Assembly (NCBI GenBank): GCA_026168455.1
Contig: CM047431.1
Coordinates: forward strand, 10,451,703-10,515,702
Length of the DNA: 64,000 bases
From: Theocolax elegans
Lineage: Eukaryota > Arthropoda > Insecta > Hymenoptera > Cerocephalidae
Reading direction: 5' to 3'
Positions 10,305 through 20,962 of the stretch are shown here, piece after piece. The translations under genes were made by a program, and so were the position numbers. The stretch's first letter is position 1; each line of letters begins with the position of its first letter. The notes below the pieces were generated by a model. That model had not been told where the DNA came from, did no database searches, and saw only the letters and a program-made list of their open reading frames with translations.

Positions 10305-10766
10305 ATGGCTTACGTATTAGACGTTCAAGGCTTCAAGATCTCTTTGAACAAGTTCATGTTCAAGGAGGTAGCTATTATTCTTCTAGAAGAAGATGCTATT
10401 CCATCAGTCTTCCTCTTTGAACCACCGCAACCCCGGGAACTGCTCTTAGAAAAGAATAAAAGCGAAAATCGATGGCTGGAACAAAACTATCATGGAACAC
10501 TATGGAGATCTGGTAGTGTGCCATACGACCAAGTAGCAAAGACAATTAGAACTATTGTTGGAGACTTGCCGGTATACGTTAAGGGACTTGAAAAATGAAA
10601 GTGGCTAAGAGAGTTCTTAACCGATGAGTATGTATACTTTTTTATACAAATTATAATTGAATATAAGTGTATTCCTGTATATACATATATTTTATTTTTT
10701 CAGATCAGTAATTAACATTGAAGATTTAAAATGTCCATCTCTCAGAAACTTACCCACGGAATCACT
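10305..10766 (+). pseudogene. Small two-exon multicopy insect gene, exon 1 with in-frame TGA
   Basis: ATG at 10305 (TCAACATGG) opens 97 codons starting MAYVLDVQGFK and ending YVKGLEK, stopped by TGA at 10596-10598. The same frame continues past it for more than ten plausible codons (KWLREFLTDE), as if one lysine or arginine codon became TGA. A pyrimidine tract and acceptor (TTTTTTCAG, about 10703) then leads into a second open block (VINIEDLKCPSLRNLP) up to about 10766, where the inverted-repeat element begins. The layout matches a small protein family I recall as highly multicopy in insect genomes. The first motif (VLDVQGF) vaguely recalls a DEDD-exonuclease motif I, but I would not assign that. 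It is probably a pseudogene or mobile gene fragment truncated by the insertion at 10772. Confidence 0.55.
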
Positions 10767-11265
10767 CTCGTCCCACACAGCATGAAAGATTGCAGCAAGC
10801 ATGCAGCAAGCTTCCATGAAAGATTCGTAATCTATCAGAAAGCTTTCATGAAATACTGTTGCAAACTAAAAATGTCCGGGGCACATTGACGGCTACAAGC
10901 TTCTAAAAATTGTGGGAATATTTGTAGGAAGCTACCTACAAGTTTCCAGGAAGTTATCGGAAAGTTTTCTAAACCCTTCAGGAAGCTTTGATGAAAACTT
11001 TATGCAAGCATCTAGCGGGAGATTTCCGCAAGAATTCTTGATAAGATGTACAAAGCTTTTAATAAATCTTGCAGAAGTCTTTCAAGAATCCTTACAATAA
11101 TCTTTGACAAACAATACGTTCAATTTTATAAACAGTAAAAACGAAATTTCATAATTAAAAAAAATTGTAAAACATTTTTTATATTAATACATGACATTTT
11201 ATACATATATTAATTATTTAAAATTTGTTACATAAATATTTAACACAAATCGTAAAGAAAGTTAT

Positions 11266-11340
11266 AACCTACAGCGGGAAACGAACCCCGGACGCACGCA
11301 TAAAAAGTAAACGCTCTAACCACTATGCTATATCGCATCG
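11266..11340 (-). repeat. tRNA-derived pseudogene or SINE head
   Basis: Read on the minus strand it has an A-box-like TAGCATAGTGGTTAGAGC and a B-box-like GGGGTTCGTTTCCC at tRNA spacing. The acceptor ends do not pair, so this is not a functional tRNA. Confidence 0.45.
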
Positions 11341-12599
11341 CTTGCAAGGCTACTTTTAGAACTTGTATATAATGATCAATCCATTTAAGTAAATATAATT
11401 ACTAATATTGTAATTATTTAATTATTTAATTATTTAATCAATAGTAAATTAAACTTAAATATAAATGAAAGCATTTAGTAAATAAATATTAATGTTCTTG
11501 CATTTCAAATTGTATTAATTTAAATAACACTTAAAAATTATTTTTCAATTCGAAAGATCGTCTTATTTATATAGTTATCATTTTATCGTTATTTTTAATC
11601 AAATATATTCTCTAAATGATTTACCGTAATATATTATGTCATGCAAAATAGTAACTAACCAGTGAGGAATCGCAAGCTTTCGTGAAAGGCGGCTGATAGA
11701 TTGCAACAATCTTTCTGACCACACTCAAAAAAGTTTCCTTACGCATTCCCGACGCATTATGCAAAAATGTTTCACGAAGCTTCCAGCAAGATTCCAATGC
11801 AATTTTTGTAAAAGGGCAAAATACAATATTTTCGGCAAGCCTGCAAGTTTTCGGAAAACCACACGAAAGCTGCAGTGAAACATAAAATTAGTGTTGCATG
11901 AAAGCTTGATGAAATAGAGCCATAATTATTGCAGAAATGTAACTGATAATGTTTCGAGAAAGATAGCTAGTCCATGCTAAAAAGAGTTTCGTTACGCATG
12001 GCACAACAAGCTTCCAGAAGCTTATCTTAAAAGGGTGCAGCAACGTGTCATGGAATATTCCCGATGATTTATGCAAAAATGTTTCACGAAAGATTACGGC
12101 AATAAACAGTACCTGCTTTGTAGAAACCTTACGTAAAAGCTTCAAGAAAGATTCCAATGCAGTTTTTGTGGAAGATAAAAGTACAATATTTCCAGCAAGC
12201 TTCTTGCAAGTTTCGGAAAACCTCACGAAAGACGCAGTAGAACATAAAATTAAGCTTGCATGAAAGCTTGCTGAAATATTGCCGCAAATATTGCTGAAAC
12301 GTAACTAGTAATCTTTCAAGAGAGACTGCTGGATAGATTGCTGTAACCTTTCAAGCCACGGTTAAAAAAGTTTCGGTATGCATAGCGCAACAAGCTTTCA
12401 AAAGATTATCCTCGAAAATTGCAACAACCTGTTGAGGAATATTCTCATTAAATTATGTAAAAATATTTCACGAAAAATGCAGCAATGCTTGTAGCAAGTT
12501 TTCGGAAAACCACACAGTAAGTCACAGTAAAACATAAAATTAGACTTGCATCAAAGCTTGCTAAAATATTACCGCAAATATTGCAGAAATGTAACTGCC

Positions 12600-13560
12600 C
12601 ATATAATCGGACAATTGAATCGGATTGAGTCCGATTTGACATGGTTCGATGTTGAGCTTAACTTATTTTCAATATTGTGCCAGAAGAGGTCTGAAAATAT
12701 AATCAGACGAAACGTCGCAATTTTTAATTAAAAGAAAAGGTGTTAAATTTATTCAACATCATGTGAATTGCCCTACAAGATCGCTTAAAAAACCAAAATA
12801 AAATAATGGAGGGTAACTATCCACAACAAAATATTAAATATTTAAAAAATCGAGTTAGGCTCTTTATGCCGATATCGAATAAATAATAGAAGCTTTATGA
12901 TGAATAAATCACTTGAAAAACATTTAATTATTTAACATACATTTCTTATTAAATTTTGCTTACCAAACGTAACATATAAAAATATTATTTTATGATTTTT
13001 CATGAGAATGTACAACTTTTTAATTTTAAAACAATTATCTTTTGATACAGTGTGCCTAAAAACACATTTTACGCATTGTTCTTCTTTAAAAAATCTTATT
13101 TACGCCCACGGTATAAAAAATATATATATGGGGTATTCCACGTAAAGTGATCCAGTCAAAAACTAAAAATTTTTTTTTCCGGTAGAATCTTTCAGAAATG
13201 GGTTAAAAAAGATGTAGCTAAATTTTTAGAGCGCTATTTTAATTACGTTTAATGCAGCTAGCAACCAAAAAATGGAAATTTAATGAAATTTTTTAGTTTT
13301 TAACCATATTTATTGCTTTAGTGGCTTTTAATTTTCATAAATCAGAGCGTTAGAGTCTGAAATTTTGAATTTCTTCATATTTTTATATTACAAAACGTAT
13401 CCCAGAGTTTGGTTAAGATCCGTGACCTGAAGGTGAGACACTCTCCTAGTTAGTATATCTATAATAAATACTTTTTTAATATATTAATTTAATTTATTAT
13501 TATTTATAATTTTCTATAATTTTATTTTTTGCAGTTTATTTTGTAACTGTAAAAATTTAC
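12600..13560. other. AT-rich intergenic sequence, no gene
   Basis: No coding region was found. A block at about 13127-13160 (GGGGTATTCCACGTAAAGTG) resembles, in reverse, the end of repeat Z (GTGAAATAGCCC), so a diverged relative of that family may lie here. Confidence 0.5.
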
Positions 13561-13567
13561 ATAAATT

Positions 13568-13783
13568 TATATTTTTTTTTTATTATTTTAACGTCGTTCT
13601 TTTTATGCTCCCAAACCGGTGCTAATCAGCGATGGAGGTCATACGATGTCTTGGTGAAGAAAGCACTTGTTGAAAATACATTCGCCAGTGGTGCTTGTAT
13701 CAATCGGCCGGGGCCGGGAATCGAACCTGGGACCTCCAGATTACGAGCCCGACGCCCTACCGACCGAGCCATCGCAGGCCTCC
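13568..13783 (-). repeat. tRNA-derived SINE, near full length
   Basis: On the minus strand, the head near 13783-13700 has an A box (TGGCTCGGTCGGTAGGGCG) and a B box (GGTTCGATTCC) like a tRNA gene. A body (CAAGCACCACTGGC, then CCTCCATCGCTGATTAG) and an A-rich tail (the T run at 13568-13580) follow. The same body and tail recur at 62578-62700, which supports a real SINE family rather than a tRNA pseudogene. Confidence 0.75.
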
Positions 13784-14038
13784 ATAAATTTATATAAACG
13801 ATAAAAAATGTATACATTCGTAAATAAATCTAAATAAATTTAAATATTTGTAATGAATTATATATACGATTATAAAAAATTATTTGGTGCCAGTAAATTT
13901 TTCTTTGAAATAATCAGAAATGTAAATAACAGTAAACAAATATAATAAAGATATATAAATGTAAATAAATGTAAATAAAAGTAAATAAACGTAAATAAAA
14001 CTAAATACAGTCTCAATTGCCACAGTTAGCTGCATTTA

Positions 14039-14900
14039 AGGTAAAAGTACCTATTGCGGAACGTGCCGTATTGTGGAACATAGAGTTAAATTATTATATT
14101 TTAACAAAACTTTCAGTCTTTTATAAGTGAAAAAAATAAATCAAATTTCAAATAAGTTAAGAAATGTAGATTTATAAATTTAAGAACGTAAAAAATATGT
14201 AATCAAGTAAAAAAATTATAAAATGGTCAAAAGTTGACTAATTTGAAAGGTTATGGTGACAAGTAGTGCTGATTTCCGAAGCCTTATTTTAAGCTATTTA
14301 AACATATTTCATTCTACTTTATAAACATATATTATGTATATAAGCTATACTTTTATATGATATATACTAAAATTCAAATTTCTATCTAATTGATTCATAA
14401 ATTATACTGTTCCAAAATATGTACATCATTTTCTCATGTCCATAAGTTTGGAACAGCAAGAAAAAATGTTTCATAATTGGTACATAATTCTATATTTTGT
14501 CCGTTTCGTGAAACACTTTTAACATTAAGATATATTATATTTATTTACACCTTTTAAATGTCTTTTTGATAGTTTTTATTAACTAATAACTATTTTAATA
14601 TTTTACATCATCTTTGAAGAGTCAACTATGCGTTGAAAATAAATTATTTAAAAAACAAGTTTCTAACCTACAAAATTATTTTAAATGTTCCAAATAGTGT
14701 ACAAATTCACATTATCAGTTTTTTATCTCATATTTAATAATAAAAGTTAAAATTAAGCATAAAAAAATAGAATCAATAAGAAAAAATATTAATTTTTCAT
14801 AAGCGAACAAAAATTAATGTTATAGCTCTTTATTTTGCTCAAAAATAAGTAAAATTCATATACCTATTCAAAAACCGTTCCGGCACTGGTACTTTTACCT
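14039..14900. mobile_element. Non-autonomous TIR element with TA target duplication
   Basis: The ends are AGGTAAAAGTACC and its complement, and the similarity extends inward through TTGCGGAACG and TGCCGGAACG. TA dinucleotides flank both ends (14037-14038 and 14901-14902). At 862 bp it has no ORF of note. TA duplication with short TIRs is typical of Tc1/mariner-type MITEs. Confidence 0.7.
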
Positions 14901-16591
14901 TATATGCTTTTATTTACTTTTTAAAATTTCCATCAAGGAATATTTGCGCCAACATTTCAGCAAGTTTTCATGCCTACTTAATTTTATTTACCACTGTGAC
15001 TTTCGGTGCGGTTTGCTGAAAACTTGCAAGAAGCTTGTAGGAAATATTCTCTTTTGCTCGCTCAGAATCAATGCGTTAAAATCTGGCTGGAAGGCTTTTA
15101 CGTAAGCTTTCTAGAAGTTAGTGACCAGTGATTGCCTCATTCTTTCTCTGAAATTTTCTGGAACCATAGGCAGCAATATTCCTTGAATGGTTGCAACAAT
15201 ATATTTAAATAGCTTGCATCAAACTTTCGCTGTATTATTTTTTTGAATCTGTCATAAATCATGCTTAAATATTTTTGGTTGTCTTTCATTTTATATCTTT
15301 CTTGGAATGTTGCTAAAAAATTATAGAACGCTTTTGTAGAATGTTTCTTTGAAAGATTGTTGTAAGATTCAGTTAAGTTTTAGGGAGGTTGCAGCAAATT
15401 TGCTAAGGAATATTGCATGAATCTTTCATCGGGAAGCTTTCACGCTGTGTGGGAATCAGCGAATTATGCAACGATATAAATACAAAATATGAAATATAAT
15501 TAAATATTAATAAATCATAAAGTTAAATAATTACTTAAAACTAAGTCTTTATTTTCACACTCTACAAATGAACATACATTCGATAATCTCGAATTTCGAA
15601 TATCCAGATTGATTTCGGCGTAATTAGAAATAAGTAGATCTGTTAATTGTACATATAGCTACAAAATTTAATTTATTATTAATATCAATATTAATAAATA
15701 ATAAAGATAAAAAATTATTTACGAAGAATTTCTTTATACATAATACTCCATGAAGCAGTATTCAAATATCTCCCCGATGGAAGATTCATGCTGTACATAG
15801 ACTTTTTTGAAAGATTGGCAGTAACGTCACTGCAATATTTGAGACAATATTTCAGCAAGCTTCCATGCAAGCTAAACTTTATTTTCCATTGTGACTTTCG
15901 GTGCGGTTTTCTGAAAAATTGCAGGACGTTTGGCGGAAATATTCTCTTTCGATCTTCCTTAAAAATTTCATTGGAATCTTGCTGGAAGCTATTAGGGAAG
16001 CTTTCTACAAAGCATGAACTGTACATTGTTACATTCTTCTGTTAAACCTTTTTGCGTAAATCAATGGGAATATTCCCTAACAGGTTGTTTCAATCTTCCA
16101 GAATAAGCTTCTGAAAGCTTGTCGTGCAGTGCCTGACGAATCTCTTTTGAAGGTGGCCAAAAAGGTTGTGGCAATCTGTCTGCCTGTCTTTCACAAAGGA
16201 TAACGTGTAACATTCCTGCAATATTTCAGCAAGGTTTCATGCAAGCTTAATTTTATTTTCTTCTGCGACTTTCGGTGCGGCTTCCAGGAATCTTGCAGGA
16301 AGCTTGCCGGAAATATTGTCCTATGATTTTTCAGAAAGAATGCATTGAAATCCTGCTGCAATCTTTTACGCAAGTTTTCGACAAAGTAGGTACCATTGAT
16401 TCCCGCAATCTTTCGTGAAACATTTTCGCATAATTTAACGAGAATATTCCTTGTCCGGCTGCTGCAATCTTCTAGCATAAGCTTCTGAAAGTTTATGATA
16501 TAAATTTGTTCTATTCGTCCACGCAGTTGGTTCAAAAGGAGGCGTTTTTATCGATTTTTAGTGAACTAACCATTTAATTTATTTAATTGGC

Positions 16592-16624
16592 GACGTTTCG
16601 ATGGAAGTCCTCCATCCTCATCAG
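16592..16624 (-). ncRNA. Hammerhead-ribozyme-like core (left arm)
   Basis: Exact mirror image, on the opposite strand, of the motif at 16966-16998, because the two palindrome arms are identical. The same core order is present: CTGATGAG, stem, GAAAC, GTC. Confidence 0.55.
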
Positions 16625-16965
16625 GCTATACCTTTATTTAAACAATCATTTGTTACACCAGCATTTTACAATTTTGCATATATATATATCTAAATATAAT
16701 TACTCACTATTTGGTCAAATTAATGCACATATGTGGCTTTTCTCATAATTTCCATAGTATCTCTAATGTGTCGCTCTATAATCAAAAGCAAAAGCAAGCA
16801 GCTTTTGATTATAGAGCGACACATTAGAGATACTATGGAAATTATGAGAAAAGCCACATATGTGCATTAATTTGACCAAATAGTGAGTAATTATATTTAG
16901 ATATATATATATGCAAAATTGTAAAATGCTGGTGTAACAAATGATTGTTTAAATAAAGGTATAGC

Positions 16966-16998
16966 CTGATGAGGATGGAGGACTTCCATCGAAACGTC
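16966..16998 (+). ncRNA. Hammerhead-ribozyme-like core (right arm)
   Basis: CTGATGAG (16966-16973) is followed by a stem GATGGA/TCCATC, then GAAAC (16991-16995) and GTC (16996-16998). This is the order of the hammerhead core: CUGANGA, stem II, GAAA, short stem III, then UH at the cleavage site. Very short stem III hammerheads are known from Penelope-like elements and retrozymes. Stem I pairing is weak by eye. Confidence 0.55.
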
Positions 16999-17708
16999 GC
17001 CAATTAAATAAATCTTCTGAAAGTTTGTTGTGCAGTGCATGATGAATCTCTTTTGAAGGTGGCCAGAAAGGTTGTGGCAATCTGTCTTGCCTGTCTTTCA
17101 CGAAAGATTACGAGTATCATTCCTGCAATATTTGCGGTAATATTTTAGCAAGGTTTTATACAAACTTAATTTTCTTTACTCTTGCGACTTTCGGTACGGC
17201 TATCAGGAAGCTTGCAGAAAGCTTGCCGGAAATATTGTCCTATGATCTGTCAGAAAGAATCATTTAAATCTTGCTGGAAGGCTTTTAAGCAAGCTTCCTA
17301 GAAGCTAGTAAGCAATAATTGATGCATTCTTTAACTGAACTTTTCTGGAACATTAAGAAGGAATATTTCTTGAATGGTTGCAGCAATATATTTGAATAGC
17401 TTGCAGCAAGATTACGCCGCATTATTTCTTTGAGACTGTTATAAATCTTGCTTCAATATTTCGAGTTGTCTTTCATGAAAGCTTTCTGTAATGAAGTTTG
17501 CAACATTTCTTGAATGTTTCATGCAGTATAACATTTTACCGTGATTTTTATCTTTCTTGGAATGTTGCTACAATATTGTATAACGCTTTCGAGGAATCTT
17601 CCTCTGAAAGATTGCTGTAAGATTCAGTAAAGTTTAAGGAAGGTTGCAGCAAACTTGCAAAGGAATATTGCATGAATCTTTCATCGGGAAGCTTTCATGC
17701 TGTGTGGG

Positions 17709-17939
17709 ATATTAGTTTACTCATTCCTGATAAAATAAAACTCATAAAATTTTTAAATGTGTACTCAATAATAATAGCGGACCTAAAATTTAATGCTTTA
17801 AATGTAGATGCAAAATTATTTGAAGATAAAATAAATATTAATCAAGTAAATCATACACTTTTCTAACCATCAATATGATATATATATAATAGGTTAAAAA
17901 TTAAATGCATTAAATGATGTTATCAATTCATGTTCCTGT
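17709..17939. other. AT-rich flank, no gene
   Basis: A short AT-rich stretch between the inverted-repeat element and a LINE fragment. No feature seen. Confidence 0.5.
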
Positions 17940-18116
17940 ATTGCACTTATCCAAAGATGGCCTTGTTATGCCCTGAAAACCCGGTGCATATCCACTTTCA
18001 AGTAAGCTATTAAGTAATTCTTGCCCAATAGCTTCCATCTTTAACAGATCAATATTAAAATCTCCTATGATTAAATGATTTTTGGTTTTTTTATTTTCAA
18101 AAATTAACTTCTTTAT
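17940..18116 (-). pseudogene. LINE endonuclease fragment
   Basis: The minus strand reads openly for about 58 codons, including HLIIGDFNIDLL, then QELLNSLLESGY and QGITRPS. GDFN followed by this spacing is the apurinic-like endonuclease domain of jockey/CR1-type non-LTR retrotransposons, which nicks target DNA. Only this fragment remains, and sequence on both sides is unrelated AT-rich DNA. Confidence 0.8.
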
Positions 18117-19300
18117 ATTTAGTACAAATTCTTTACTTTATACAAATTTTGACGATGTTGAAGTAAATTGTTTGTTTTTGAGTAAATGAACATAAAAAAA
18201 GTAAATATTCTGTTGTTTTTCAACATTTACAAAGCAAAAAACACGAGTTTGATTGTCAAAATTTCAAAATTTTAGACAAAGAAATAAACCGTGGTAAAAG
18301 AATTGCATCCGAAATGGTGCATATTAATTTACAAAAAAATTCAATTAATAAGCAAGAAGACTCAGTGTGATAAAGAAGATGAGTGATGAAGAAGATGTGA
18401 CAAAAAAGAAGACTCAATGACAAATGTGTTAATTTTACCTCTTACCTTTGACTCGCAAAGATCGATAAATTCCAAGAAATAAATAAAACTTATGTGTACT
18501 TCTATCTTAGGTTTGATAAAGCTAAATAATTGAAAAAAAACTAAAAAATTAAATGTATAGCAACCTAAAAAAATAATAATAATAGAATCAATGAAAAAAA
18601 GGAATACAGCAAATTAAAGAGGGAGCAAGTATTAGTAATATAAAATTATAATACACAAAAACGTATAATACTGCAGAAAATGCTTTCACTAATTCTAAAG
18701 AAAACCAATTTCCATAGATAATGATAAAACAAATAAATATAATTAAACAGAAATTTGTTATTTGTTACATTTGTTATACAAAGAAACAACACGTATACAG
18801 AAGACCTGAATAATAACGAAAAATTATTATTAACAACAAAAGAGAATTCGATAAAAAGATTATTATGAGAATTAAGAGATTAAGAGAAAAAGATAACAAA
18901 AATGAAAATTACAGAGAGAAAAAAGAAAATATTTCTGCCAAATAAAGTATTACAACAACAATAAGGAAAAGATCTTTTTTTTAAAAAAAAAAAGTAAATC
19001 TCAAAGAAAAAAAGGAAAATAAGAATTGTAAAATAACAAATGAATCAGTAAACAATAAAAATTGATTGGAGAATGCACTAAACGACAAAGTTGCGTATAT
19101 TTAATAAATCTTTTGGAAATATTTTCTCTAGAAGATGGTAAAAAATTAAGAAACATCTAATATAAATTAAGCACGCTCCATTCTCGGTCTCCCCGGGTTT
19201 CCGCCTCTCCGTCTCTCCAGTCGTACAAATTACTCTTTCTAATACCGCATATTTCTTATAAACAAAATATGTATTTCGACAACTCAACCTAGAAAGGGCG
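18117..19300. other. AT-rich, purine-biased stretch without genes
   Basis: Long A-rich runs (for example GAAGATGAGTGATGAAGAAG near 18377 and many AAAAAGA tracts up to 19000). No ORF or repeat structure I could support. Confidence 0.6.
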
Positions 19301-19305
19301 TTCAG

Positions 19306-19725
19306 GTAGATGATGTTCCACCATCTGGAGGTGTCATCGTCGATCTGGACATCATCTACAGGAAGTAAGAATTGTGGTTTCACTAATGATAATGTTCCTT
19401 CGAGTAGATGATGCTCCGATGTCCTGAAGGTCACGCCGACTACCTAGATATCATCCACAGGAAGTGGTATTTTTTACACTAGCAACAATTAAAAGATTGA
19501 TAACAAGAATTAAAAAGTTTTTCTTTAATTAGAAAAAATTCTTTTTAATTTGACGCTGAAATTTAGTATGATTAATATCTTTATAAATCTATTTGGGCTT
19601 ACTTTTACTAAAATCGTAAAGATAATATATGTTAAAAAATACGTATTTAAAATACATTATTTAAATATAAATATTCTAATGCAATGCACGTTCCAGTAGA
19701 TGATACTCTGTTGATCTGGAGGCTT
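19306..19725. repeat. Three dispersed GTAGATGAT units, two with long stems
   Basis: Units start with GTAGATGATG at about 19306 and 19402 and GTAGATGATAC at about 19697. The first two close with the complementary word (CATCATCTAC near 19360, ATCATCCAC near 19455) followed by AGGAAGT. An inner CTGGAGG recurs in the first and third units. An apparent 118-codon minus-strand ORF across this stretch is probably chance. Confidence 0.55.
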
Positions 19726-19993
19726 AATCATTCATTGAGAATAAGGTTAAATTGATCTTGGGTGAATAAATTTTTATTTCTGAATTTCATAAATTTTTAT
19801 TAGTATAAGTTAAAATAGTTCGTTTGTTAATGCAATCGACTGTTTCTAGTATTAAGTATTTCAGGGAGGAATTATAGTTAGACCATGGTTGTAGTTTTAA
19901 AAGGATTGTTTGGATAGGATCTAAAGTAGCTGCTGCTCCAAAACATTTATGGTATGGAGGTGCAGATATGTTGATAGCTTGAATATTTCTCTT

Positions 19994-20930
19994 CTATTTT
20001 CTCCAGTTGATTGGGCATGTGTCATTGTTAATAGTGGTAATATTGTCAGATTCTAGTAGCCAGAATGGTTTGATTGTAGGTGTTTCTTTGAATAGTTTAG
20101 GTGTTTTTATTTCATATTTTAAAAAAATATTTTTGTACTCTATAGTAGAGCGGTTATGAAGATTTTGGTTTCTGCTCATAAATCCTGGAATTTTTCCTAT
20201 TGTTTAAGGCATATGAGTTTTTTACGTCGTAATTCTAAAGGGATTACATTGCCTTCGCTGAGAATTCTATAGTTTGGACTAGTATAGTGCACCCCAGTAG
20301 CTGTTCTGATGCTAGAGTTGAATATTTTGTTATTTAATATTTTGTACTTATTAAACACTGTAGCCTGAAACATTTTTTTTGACAATTCGACTCCTGTTTT
20401 ATTTGAATATTTTGTCAGTTGATCTAATGTAGTTTGAAGTAATCGTCGGTAAAGATTGTTGTGGCAACTGGTGCTTGGATGTTTTTTTGGAAAAGTGTAA
20501 CACTTAGCACTACCCTTTGAGGTACGTCGTTTTTGATTTTCATAGAATTGGATAGGTTATTGTTCACTCTAACTCTTATTGATCTTTTATTTAAGAAGTT
20601 ATTAATAAACTTTAACGTGTTTCTATTGATGTTAATTTGGTAAGTGTTTCTAGTAACCTTCGTTTCCAAAGTAAGTCGAAGTCTTTTTCCATATCCAGGC
20701 AGACGGGAACAAAATGATGTTTCTTAGCAAATGTGTGACATATATTGGATTCTAAGAGTATCAAACAGTCAATTAAGGAGCAGTTTTTCCTGAATCCGCT
20801 TTGACATTTGGATCGTATATTATTCGATTCTAAGTGCCAGAGTAGTCTCTTATTAATAACACAGGACCACAAAAGGAAATCGGAACGGAGCATTTCTGAG
20901 CTCAATGGGTCTTTATGTTTTTGGGGTCGT
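19994..20930 (-). pseudogene. LINE reverse transcriptase fragment (jockey-like), broken
   Basis: On the minus strand, RT blocks run from about 20890 downward: QSGFRKNCSLIDCLILLE, then LDMEKDFDLLWKR (motif A aspartates), then RVRVNNNLSNS and VPQRVVLS (a degraded GVPQGSVLS), and a TDD remnant of the FADD motif near 20430. Post-RT sequence (TATGVHYTSPNYRILSE) follows around 20290. Frame changes separate the blocks. This is the polymerase of a non-LTR retrotransposon that reverse-transcribes at nicked target DNA. The 5' side is cut off where the DNA transposon at 20963 begins. Confidence 0.8.
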
Positions 20931-20962
20931 TGATCACGATCCCGGGGTCCGTTTCGTCCCAG

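Larger units (their letters stand above)
16577..17013. repeat. Perfect 2 x 212-bp palindrome with 13-nt spacer
   Basis: Arms 16577-16788 and 16802-17013 are exact reverse complements as far as I can read them, separated by 13 nt. It sits inside degenerate subrepeats of the surrounding element: a CTTCTGAAAG repeat word precedes it and another follows directly. Each arm carries a hammerhead-like motif near its outer end and a (TA)n run near its middle. This is either a recent head-to-head insertion of a retroelement end or an assembly fold-back. Confidence 0.85.
10772..17708. mobile_element. Long inverted-repeat element of degenerate AAGCTT/GATTGC subrepeats
   Basis: Outer ends are CCCACACAGCATGAAAG (10772-10788) and its exact complement (17692-17708); a third end copy with one change sits at 15437-15453. 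The left part (10.77-12.6 kb) and right part (14.93-17.7 kb) consist of the same degenerate words in opposite orientation, for example CATGAAAGCTTGCTGAAATATT against AATATTTCAGCAAG. Units are roughly 300 bp and drift strongly. No transposase ORF was found, and no convincing target duplication is seen at the outer ends. This suggests a non-autonomous fold-back-type DNA element, or nested copies of one. The middle (12.6-14.9 kb) is unrelated AT-rich sequence with other insertions. Confidence 0.6.

Noticed and set aside
13700..13783. Functional tRNA gene
   Set aside because: A and B boxes are present, but acceptor ends do not pair and the body and A tail recur elsewhere, so this is a SINE.
19078..19434. 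118-codon minus-strand ORF
   Set aside because: No motif. It overlaps repeated hairpin units and its composition is unlike neighbouring coding sequence.
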